A stretch of 64,000 bases of DNA from Typhlomys cinereus. Its lineage: Eukaryota; Chordata; Mammalia; Rodentia; Platacanthomyidae. The position numbers and the translations under genes are program-made. Positions 55,811 to 64,000 of the stretch are shown piece by piece. The stretch spans positions 2,407,786 through 2,471,785 of the forward strand of contig JALPQD010000303.1 in assembly GCA_023101885.1 (NCBI GenBank). The letters run 5' to 3'. Within the stretch, counting starts at the first letter, position 1. Every line of letters begins with the position of its first letter. Under the pieces are notes generated by a model. It had not been told where the DNA came from, did not search any database, and saw only the letters and a program-made list of their open reading frames with translations.

Positions 55811-56274
55811 AAAACAATAATTGAATCATTGACTTACATCTTCAGAGAAATGATGGAAGTAAGAAAACATTTGAACATTTTCAATATTCTAGAAAAACAC
55901 CATCACTAAGAATTTCATATTTATCAAAAACTCCTTTACGACTGAAGATAAAATAACTGAACTTTGGAATTCATAAATACAGGTAGTATGTCACCTGTAG
56001 ACTGTAACTAAATAAAAGCATAGAGACTGGAAAGAAAATAATCCCAATGTATAGATGAGTTATATACAAAGAAAGAATGAATAACCAAAGTGGAAAAATA
56101 TAGATGACATTTAATATGTAATAATATCAGTGATGGATGCTTTGTTAGTTAAAACTCCATGTATATACACATGTATAATTAAAGCACATGACAATGGATG
56201 TCAGAATAGGTAAAATGAATTAAATATCTAACATCCATGCATTGTCCAGGAGGAAGGTTATAAAGTATCAATTC

Positions 56275-56560
56275 AAGAGCCAGTAAAATGGTTCAGGAAT
56301 TAAACCTTTGCCTTGAAAGCAAAAGGACCTGAGTTCAGATCCCAGATCCACATGAAAATGCCAGGTAGAAATGGTGGCCACCTGTCCTTCAGCCATGAAA
56401 GGTGGAGCCTGGGAAATCCCAGAGCAAAGCAATAAAGAGATAGAGAAATCCGGAATGATTCCAGATATCACCCTTAGGCCTCCACAGACACTTAAAATGC
56501 CCTCTTCTACACACACCCACACACGTACACATATATGCACATATACACATGAAAAAGGAT
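56275..56560 (+). repeat. B2-superfamily SINE
   Basis: 'gagccagtaaaatggttcag', 'aggacctgagttcagatccc', 'aagaaatccggaatgattcc'-like body and CA tail. Confidence 0.8.
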
Positions 56561-56734
56561 CAATTCACATGAGACATAAGGAAATAATAATAAATGTTGA
56601 AATTTATCATTATGAAAACTAAAAAAATTAGTAAAAGCAAGAAGATAGAAGGAAATAATAAACTATACTTAAGTAAAGGAAAAGATATTAGGAAAACAAA
56701 TAGAACAGTTCTAATTTTAAAAAAGTATCTAAAC

Positions 56735-56855
56735 CAAGGAGGGGAGTGACACATACCTGTAATCCCAGAATTTGGAAGATGGAAGCAGAAGTCTTAGGCA
56801 TTGACCTTCCCATACATAGCAAATTTGAGGCCAGACTAGAATCCATGAGACCCAG
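56735..56855 (+). repeat. B1 SINE
   Basis: 'gtgacacatacctgtaatcc', 'cagaatttggaagatgg' and 'gaggccagactagaatcc'. Confidence 0.65.
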
Positions 56856-56857
56856 TG

Positions 56858-57245
56858 ATGATTAGTGTTATTGTCAATTTTATACCTAGGAGACAAGCCT
56901 ATGGATATGAGGTTGAGGAATTCTTTAAAGTCTGATAATGTCTGCCAAGGATTGTCTTGATTAGATTAATTGGGGGAGGGGGAGTGATCTAACTTAATTA
57001 TGTGTGGGGCCATTTCCTGGGCAGGGTATCTTAGACTGTATAAAACGGAGAAAATGAGCTAAGAACAAACATTTCCTGTTTGTGTTTCTAGCCATACATA
57101 TAGCTGCTCTGCTGCCGTGATTTCCCTACCATGATTTCTCCACCATGATGTGTCTGGCACTGTGTGCCAGAATAAACCCTGCTTTCTTTAAGTTACATTT
57201 TCCAGTGAATTTTGTCACAATAACAAGAAAAGAAATTAAGATAGA
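56858..57245 (+). mobile_element. MaLR-related solo LTR
   Basis: 'gattagtgttattgtcaatt', 'cctaggagacaagcctatgg', 'gactgtataaaacggagaaa' (TATA-like), 'ccagaataaaccctgctttc' (AATAAA) and an end 'tttgtcacaataacaagaaa'. Promoter-like and polyadenylation-like signals stand in LTR order. Confidence 0.7.
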
Positions 57246-57354
57246 TTGAGAAAGAAAGAAAGATCTAGACCTAAAGCAATAATCGGATGTGAAAAGACTA
57301 CATACTTCAATTGAAAAACAAATAGTGAAGCTTGATCTAAAAAGAAAATTTAAT

Positions 57355-57850
57355 TAATGCTGATGAGATGGCTTAGCAGATAAAAGCATTTGCCTTATAA
57401 GCCTGGTAGAGTTTGATCCCTGGAATCCACAAAAAATCTGGATGCTGTTATCTCTGGAGACTGTAATTCCTGTGGCAAGGTGGGCCTTGGAGACAGAAAA
57501 CTGGCCTGGAGCTTAGAGCCAGCTAGCTTGCAGTAAAAAGAGCAGCAGAAACAAGAGACCTATTCTTAACCTCAATAAAATGTGTGTGTGGGGGGAGTGT
57601 AAGGGGGAAGAACTAACTCCTGAAAATTGTACACACACACACATTATGCACTCATGTATATACACATGTAATCAAGTTAAACAATCGTGTACTGTTAGCC
57701 AAAAAGCACATAAAATATAAGGCTACATTGAAAATTAAATGTAAGCCAGGCATTGTTGTCGTGGTCATGCTGGCAATCCCAAGGATATTGAAGCAGGGGA
57801 CTAAGGGTTTGAAGTCAGCTTGGGCTAAATATTGAGATGGTGTTTAAAAA
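57355..57850 (+). repeat. B4-like then B1 SINE
   Basis: 57358-57660 has 'gctgatgagatggcttagca', 'gcctggtagagtttgatccc' and CA tail. 57742-57850 has 'gccaggcattgttgtcgtgg' and 'tggcaatcccaaggatattg' (B1). Confidence 0.6.
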
Positions 57851-58083
57851 ACAATTGTCTTCAGATTCTGTTTTTTTTTTTAATTTTTATTTTTTTACCA
57901 GAGACAGTGAACTTTTTAAAAAATAAAACAAGTGGAAGATTGAATGTTGAAAAATACAGATCACTCAAATATAAACCAAAAGAAGGCTAGAGTAGCTGTA
58001 TGACAAAATGTGTTGCAAGACAAACAATTTCTATGAATAAGTTTTTTATAATGGTAGAATATCCAAAGATTCAGAAAGATATA

Positions 58084-58497
58084 TGTTGCAGTCCGCCTGC
58101 ATGGTTGCTGATAAATGACCAGAACACAGCTTAAGGGAACAAGGAGTTTACTTTCTTACAATAGTCCGGTTACAATTCATAGTCCAGCTTGACAGGAGAG
58201 CACACACCAACACCAGGGCCGAGGGAACTGGCCACTATAACGGCTGAGAGATGGACAATCCTTACTTGCCAGACCAGCATGTCTGGCCAAGTATACAGAA
58301 GGATGCCAACTCTCTCAACCAGCTCTCTGTGATTTATCCAGGGCCTAATCCCACCCACCATGGGCTGGGGCTTCCCCAGCAGCCAGACAATCTCCTTCAG
58401 GTTTGCTCTGGGCTTAACTCAACCATCAACTCTCTACACCTGTGCCCAGAGCTCAAACCCTCAAGAGTCAAGTTGACACCTGTGCTTAACTATGACA
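58084..58497 (-). mobile_element. ERVL-MaLR-type solo LTR, family A, with 5-bp target-site duplication
   Basis: Runs 'tgttgcagtccgcctgcatg' to 'ttaactatgaca' on the plus strand, giving TG...CA ends. 'atata' flanks both sides (58079-58083 and 58498-58502), the 5-bp duplication expected for ERVL/MaLR. The best-preserved copy of the family here. Confidence 0.88.
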
Positions 58498-58554
58498 ATA
58501 TAATACTTCTAAATTTATGGTACTCAATTATAGGGTCCTAGTATGAAAAGCAGG

Positions 58555-58700
58555 TTGAAGTTGGGCATGGTGACTCATACCTGTAATCCTCGCACCTTGG
58601 AGGTGGGGGCATGAAGATCAGGAGCTCAAGGCCAGAATCTGTTACAAAGCAAGTTCAAGGCCTGGCTGGGCTTCATGAGACCTTATCTCAGAAAAGCTAA
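58555..58700 (+). repeat. B1 SINE
   Basis: 'gttgggcatggtgactcata', 'cctgtaatcctcgcaccttg', 'gagctcaaggccaga' and 'gagaccttatctcagaa'. Confidence 0.85.
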
Positions 58701-58834
58701 ATTAACAAAATCATGAGGAAAAAACATATTTTTGCAATTAGAGTAAATTATGTTAACATATTTCTCTCAGAAGCTGAAGAAGCAGCAAATAAAATAGATT
58801 ACTTGTTTGTTTCTCTCCTTTTTTTCCTTCTTTT

Positions 58835-59265
58835 TTCACATTTTTTTTTTTTTTTTTGCTATGTTTTGTCACCTACTCTGACATGTAGGTTATGGAATGC
58901 ACTAGGCCTATTATTTATTACTGTCTTATGTAGCCTAGGCTATACCTTGAACTCATTTTATAGATAAGAATGACTTTAACTTTTATGATCTTCCTGCTTT
59001 CCACCTCCTGAGTACTGGGATTACACATATGCTACTGTACCAACTGTATGCAGGTTGGCACTGCATGCTAAGCAGACGCTCTATCAACCAAGCTACACCC
59101 CTTCTTTCTCTTCTCTTTCTCTTTCCTCCTTTTCTTCCTCTTCCTTTTTCTTTTTGATACAGAACATTACTATGTAGCCCAGGCCATATCTGCAAACTCT
59201 CCATTCTCCTGCCTCAACCTTCCGAGTGCTGTGAATTTAAGTTTGCACTACCACATCTGGTGACG
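58835..59265 (-). repeat. B1/ID-like SINEs, antisense, with pyrimidine tract
   Basis: 58880-59035 is B1-like ('tagcctaggctatacc', 'cctgagtactgggattacac'). 59040-59100 is ID-like. 59101-59155 is a CT-rich tract. 59156-59265 is B1-like ('actatgtagcccaggccata', 'ctgcctcaacct'). Confidence 0.7.
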
Positions 59266-59439
59266 TTCCCAGAACATTGTAGGTTTATAGCTGGGAAAAG
59301 AGAAGGGCCTTACACAAATGTGATTGATTATATATGAATTCTTGATTCACAGCTGGTGAACCAGAATTGGAAGTGTTAGGACTCCCTTTCTTTTCCTTGT
59401 TCCCTGTTTTTCCTGTCTTTTGTATTACCTCACAAGTAT

Positions 59440-59720
59440 GTTTTTAAGATATTAAAGTCATTTCCTCTATTACATACCCATAAAAGAGATTGCTGAGTCA
59501 TATTGGAGTTCTATTTTTAATTTTCTTAGGAATTTCCACTCTGTTTTTCACAGTGGCTGAACTAATCCTACATTCCCACTAAGAAAAGCCGTTTCCTTTT
59601 TTCCACATCCTGCCAGTACTTGTTATCTCTTGTCTTTCTGATAATAGCAACTCTAACAGGTGTGAAGTGATAGCTCATTGTGGTTTCAATTTGCATTTTT
59701 CCAATGATGTAAATAGACAG
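59440..59720 (-). mobile_element. L1 ORF2 end, antisense
   Basis: 'agattgctgagtcatattgg', 'ttttcacagtggctgaacta', 'cctacattcccactaag', 'ttcttttttccacatcctgcc'-type and 'gtgaagtgatagctcattgt' are classic antisense L1 words. Frame is lost. Confidence 0.85.
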
Positions 59721-59724
59721 TCAC

Positions 59725-61000
59725 TCTAGAATCACAGGGAAATACAGAAGGGACATTTTGAAAAGTGGAATCTGAGGTTGTTTGCATTTCTGACTACCCA
59801 ATGTTCACACACATGCTTATAAAATGCCCTCACTTAAAATATTACAGCGAGTTCATAATTGAAAAAAGACCTTCTTACTTTCACAGTCATTGCTTTGCCC
59901 CTGTTCCTTTACCTTTATAATTTTTCTGCATACAGACTTGGCTTTCAGTTGTCAACATGTGTATTTCTTTGCCTCACACTTTTCCCTTATTGTTGCATAC
60001 ATTGTTACCTGTAAAGCAGGCCAAAATCACAAAGGCATTATTTCTTCCCTCCCCAGAAGCCATGGGCATGAACATATGAAGGAACACTTCATTCATACAA
60101 CTGCAATATGCAAAATGAAAGGCTTCCAGATTTTACCATGGGATTAAGCTCCAAGTATATGTAATAGTAAATATCTTGCTAATTTATTTTTATCTCTTTT
60201 TAAATCTTTTCCATACTTTCTCACACTTCTCCAGTCTCCTACCAATATATTCTTTTATCTCCAAATAACATGCTTCTGGGATCTCCAAACTAAAACCTCT
60301 TCCTGAACTGAAACAGCCAGAGTCTGCTATAAGAGGGAATATTTTGTGTAAGAGGGTATTTTTCTTTACTTGTGAGCTGGCTGCATTGTTTCAAGTCCAG
60401 GTATGGCTCTTAGGGTCCAGCAATATAAATAATACTGACCAAAAAAGAACAAAGATCCAGTTGTTGAAAAAGGAATACAAAGGGGGTGGAAAAACCCTTC
60501 ACTCTGATGGGAGACCAGGAAAATGTAGTCCAGTATTCCAACTCCCTGAAATTTAAGAAGAGTTAAGTGTTCTCAACAGCTCTTGGTCTTGACAGCAGAA
60601 AATGTGCCTTGGTCAGTTCCTTTCATTGCTTCTGGGCTGCTCTATGTGCTGGTCCTCCTTGTTCATTGTCCTCTGTGGCCACATCTAAAAGGTTTTTGGA
60701 ATGGATTCTCCTTCTGAATTATACAGTCTTTGTGGTTCATTTCCTGTTAATGCAAAATCTGAGGCTTGAGAATGCCTTAAAGGTATGTCTTAAACCATAT
60801 GTGCCTGATCATAAGACCCACTTGGAATGCATATTAAACACATACATTCCCAGCACTGTTTTTCACTCCTCTGAAGGAAAAGATCCTGGGAATTTGTCTT
60901 TGCCTGAATTCCCTAGAGAATAGAACAAAGGCAAAAATTTCATAGTAGGGCCTTAATGAAAGTCACAATTTTAGAGAATAAAATTTTGAAACAAGCCAGA
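59725..61000. other. Mostly unassigned; possible MER5-like DNA transposon
   Basis: 60755-60905 has 'aggcttgagaatgccttaaa' and 'aaaagatcctgggaatttgt', which recall a MER5-type hAT element, weakly. The 118-codon ORF at 60567-60923 crosses it and is not credible as a gene. Confidence 0.35.
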
Positions 61001-61004
61001 TGTA

Positions 61005-61145
61005 TCGATGCCATATCTGTAATCCCAGCACTTGGGCAGTGGAGATGGGAGGATGGGGAGTTCCGAGATTAATGTTAACTACATAATAACTGGAGGTCCA
61101 TCTGAGTGACATGAGACTGTCTTTGAAAAAACAAAACAAAACAAA
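61005..61145 (+). repeat. B1 SINE
   Basis: 'gatgccatatctgtaatccc', 'agcacttgggcagtggagat' and 'gagactgtctttgaaa' with an A/AAAC tail. Confidence 0.8.
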
Positions 61146-61235
61146 AAGTATCTCCTGCTGTAGTTATAATTCCTTTGCTGTGAGACAATACTCATTTCCA
61201 GGAAAAAAAGGAAAAAAGGTTATTTATTCGCCTCA

Positions 61236-61630
61236 TGGGGGCTGGAGAGATGGCTCAGGGGTTAAGACTCTGCCTCCCAAGCAGAAGGTCCTGAGTTCAG
61301 ATTTTATATCCCAGGTCCCATGTTAAAAAAACAAAAAAACAAAGCAAAAAACTCAAAACACCAGGTGGAAATAGTAGCAGCCTGTACTTCTGGCCCTGGT
61401 GGGCAGAGTTTGGGAAATCCCAGAGCTAAGCAAAATGAAGGTAGAAGCAATCCAGGATGATTCCCAAAGTCACCCTTCATCCTCCACAGGGACACACAGT
61501 GCTCTCTGAGAGAGAGAGAGAGAGACAGAGAGAGAGACAGAGAGACAGAGAGACAGAGAGAGAGAGAGAAAGAAAAAAAGAAAAAGAGAGAGAGAAAGAA
61601 AAAGAAAAAGAGAGAGAGAAAGAAAGGGAA
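61236..61630 (+). repeat. B2-superfamily SINE with insertion and (GA)n tail
   Basis: Head 'ggggctggagagatggctca'. After 'ccatgttaaaaaa' there is a short A/C-rich insertion (61325-61360) before 'caccaggtggaaatag' resumes. The usual CA tail is replaced by a (GA)n/(GAAA)n tract at 61509-61625. Confidence 0.85.
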
Positions 61631-61631
61631 C

Positions 61632-62895
61632 ACTCATACATTGCTGGTAAGAATGCAAACCGAACAACCCCTTTGGATATCAGTATAGTGGTTCCTACAA
61701 AAGTTAAAAATCAAGATACCATATGACCCAGTTATATCACTCTTGGATATTCCAAGGAAAGGTTTACCTTATTATAGATACATGTACAGCTATGTTCGTT
61801 TCAGTTCTATTCACAATAGCAAAGACGTGGAATCAGCTTAGATGTTCAACAGTAAATGAATGGATAAAATGTGGAATACTATTCAGGTGTCAAGAAAATG
61901 AATTAATGAAATTTGCTGGTAAGGGGATGGAGTTGGTAGCAATTATACTGAGGGAAATATCCCAGACACAGAAAGACAGATGCCGCATGTTTTCCCTTAT
62001 AGGTGGATCCTTGCTTAAAAGGAAACCTCTATAACGCCCACGAACTACAAGGAATATAAGAAAAGCTCTCAGAGCTCAACCAAGGTGCACGCTATTATAA
62101 TGGAAGACTAGAGAGGCAGAAAGCCACAAGTGGGTCTAGAGAGATGGCTCAGGGGTTAAGCCTTTACCTTGCAAGCTGAAGGTTCTGAGTTCAGATTTCA
62201 GATCCCACATAAAAATGCCAGGTGGAAATGGCAGTGATCTGTACTTTATCCCTTAGAAGGCGGAGCCTGGGAAACTCCAGGGCAAAGTAAAGAGAAGGTA
62301 GCAGAATGATTCCTGATCACCTTTGGGCCTCCACAGGCACACACAGTGCCCTCTGTTACACACACACACACAAAGAGCACAACTGACCAGAGTGTGGAAT
62401 ATCAGTGACCCTGGAATACTCAGCCCTAATGAGACCATTAGGTCTTTCCCCACGCCAAGGCTCAAAGATTCTTGCAGAAGAGGTGGTGATAAGAATGTAA
62501 GAACCTAAAGGTAGGATAATGTACTTTTGATGGATACACTCCAGTCATGACAGGGCTGCTGTGCCCAGGAGTTCATTTCAATGAGAATTTCTATTGCTAC
62601 ATCTACAAATACCAACATTGCCCCAAGGACTGGAGAGAATCTCAGGAGAAACAACTGCCCTAGAGAGTATCTCTGAAGAGCCACATACACTCAACAGATA
62701 CATGACTCCCTTACCAACACAGCACCCACCCCAAAGGGAGCCCTGTGATGCCCGAGAGATAGGAGAGTGGAAGGTACATGGCTGGACTGAAGAGGGGAGG
62801 GGAGAAAAGGAGAGGAAAAGAGGTAAGTGGGGAAGGGTTAGGACAATGACATGACCCCGTTTTGTTTCTATATGAAAAATTCTCAATCATAGTAA
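61632..62895 (+). mobile_element. L1 3' end (Lx-like), sense, split by a SINE
   Basis: 'cactcatacattgctggtaa', 'ataccatatgacccagttat', 'ttcacaatagcaaagacgtg' and 'ccgcatgttttcccttatag' are the L1 ORF2 end/3' UTR. After the SINE (62130-62370) the UTR continues to 'tcaatcatagtaataaaaaa'. 5'-truncated. The 103-codon ORF at 61723-62034 is an L1 relic. Confidence 0.85.
62130..62370 (+). repeat. B2-superfamily SINE inside an L1
   Basis: Head 'gggtctagagagatggctca', 'gggcctccacaggcacacac' and CA tail at 62358-62370. Approximate flanking repeat 'aaagccacaa'/'aaagagcacaa'. Confidence 0.85.
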
Positions 62896-62904
62896 TAAAA
62901 AAAA

Positions 62905-63215
62905 GAATTAGTGGTTGAGTTAAGCCTGAGCAAGCCTGAGAGACTGTCTACTGAAGGGAAGGCCCAGCCCATGATGGATGGTGAATTCACCTGGCAGGTG
63001 AATAAAACGGAGGAAACTGGTTGGGGAAGTTGGCATCCTTTTGTATACTTGGCCAGACATGCTGGTCTGGCAAGTGACCACTGTCCCTCTGGGTGGTCTT
63101 TTGGATTTGGTGTGGTCAATTCCCTTAGCTCTTGGTGTTGGCGTGGGCTCTCCTGCCAAGCTGAACAATGTCAAAGATGAACTACCTCACTATTCTGAAT
63201 GCTGTTAAATAGAGG
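62905..63215 (+). mobile_element. ERVL-MaLR-type LTR, family A, 5'-truncated
   Basis: Starts within the family at 'agaattagtggttgagttaa', directly after the L1 A-tail. It continues through 'ggccagacatgctggtctgg' to 'ctgccaagctgaacaatg', after which similarity is lost. Confidence 0.75.
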
Positions 63216-63354
63216 CAAATAAAAACATGCTTGTGTGGAGATCAGAGGGCAATTTTCTGTAATCAGTTCAACCTCGTTCAACCATGTAATCTCTAAGGAT
63301 TGAATTCAGGTTGCCAGGTTTAAAGTAGCAATTTGAAAATGCACCTATTTTCCT

Positions 63355-64000
63355 GAAAATTTTATGACTTCATTTTTCTTTATGGATGAGTAAAATACTT
63401 TGGTGTATTTTATACCACATTTTCATTATCTATTCCTCTGCTGATGGACATCTAGACTGTCCTAACTCCTTGCTGTCGTGAATAGTGCAATGATGGATAT
63501 ACAAGTATGACTATGGTCATAATGTACCTGGGCCCTGTGCTAGTTCTATTTTTAGTTTTCTGATAGACTACTTACTATTTCCAACCTGCCTGCTCTAGTT
63601 AATACTCCCATTCAGTCTATGTGGGGTCTCTTTCCTTGTCAGTATTTGTTATCATTTGTTTTCCTGATGATAGCCATTTTGATTAGGATGAGATGAAATC
63701 TCCAAGTAGTTTTAATTTGCATTTCCTTAATTTTTAAAGAGAATTTTAAAATCGGCTATTTTGTGTTTCTTCTGAAAATAGTTTGTTCATAAAGTGATTT
63801 ATTTAATTGACTGGTTTCTTTTGATATTTAATTTATGACCTACTTTATATATTTTAGATATTAACCCTTCTCTGAAGTATATGTCTGGGGCTGATAAAGA
63901 TTTCTTCCATTCATAGGCCTTCTTTTTACTCTGATAATAGTTTCCTTTGCTGTGCCAAAATTTTAAATTGCATGCAATTTCACTTATCAATTCTTGGGGT
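63355..64000 (-). mobile_element. Old L1 3' part, antisense (runs off the window)
   Basis: 'acattttcattatctattcc', 'gtgaatagtgcaatgatgga', 'tgatgatagccattttgatt' and 'taacccttctctgaagtata' are antisense words of mammalian L1. The 63-codon minus ORF near the end is part of it. Confidence 0.8.

Noticed and set aside
60567..60923. 118-codon plus-strand ORF
   Set aside because: It crosses a likely DNA-transposon relic and resembles no protein I know.
61723..62034. 103-codon ORF as a novel protein
   Set aside because: Its DNA follows the end of L1 ORF2 and the start of the 3' UTR ('ttcacaatagcaaagacgtg').

Overview
This is a repeat-dense piece of a mammalian nuclear genome, almost certainly from a rodent. 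The evidence is many copies of a tRNA-derived SINE of the B2 superfamily (head near-identical to mouse B2, but a different body), together with B1-, ID- and B4-like SINEs, Lx-like L1 3' ends and ERVL-MaLR-type LTRs. The SINE body is not the murine B2 body, so the species is probably outside mouse and rat. Jerboa-type (DIP-like) elements also belong to the B2 superfamily, but I cannot fix the species. Nothing bacterial, plasmid or phage is present: there are no operons, CRISPR arrays or ribosome binding sites.

Only one part looks like a functional gene: a CpG island at about 21.65-22.75 kb. On the minus strand it holds a start codon in an ideal Kozak context (22365) followed after 83 nt by a consensus splice donor (22283/22282). 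I read this as the promoter and first coding exon of a gene running leftward. I do not recognise the protein and did not find its next exon.

The other protein-like matches are retrocopies. They are RPL3 (minus, 12.49-13.48 kb), SKP1 (minus, 37.56-38.22 kb, inside an old L1), PUDP/HDHD1 C-terminal part (plus, 43.69-43.92 kb), SERF2 (plus, 53.57-54.08 kb), UBE2L3 (plus, 54.12-55.54 kb, interrupted by a SINE and an LTR) and one unidentified 3' end (minus, 42.19-42.53 kb). At 50.87-51.08 kb a complete U6 snRNA sequence is fused to an unrelated polyadenylated tail between 18-bp direct repeats, a template-switch retrotransposition product.

Layout: 0-12 kb, nested SINEs, L1 pieces, an LTR with internal tandem repeats and a large GA tract. 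12-22 kb, RPL3 pseudogene, L1 3' UTR, MaLR LTR and two polypurine tracts. 22-23 kb, CpG island. 23-35 kb, L1 3' UTRs, many SINEs, MaLR LTRs. 35-39 kb, two old L1s interrupted by an LTR, a SINE and the SKP1 copy. 39-50 kb, SINEs, PUDP retrocopy, two head-to-tail MaLR LTRs. 50.8-55.5 kb, an unusually dense cluster of retro-insertions. 55.5-64 kb, SINEs, MaLR LTRs and L1 pieces.

I see no new biological system. The most distinctive items are the U6 chimera, the paired SERF2/UBE2L3 retrocopies only 13 bp apart, the young SINE subfamily with intact target-site duplications, and the unidentified CpG-island exon. All family assignments are from reading and memory, with no database search.
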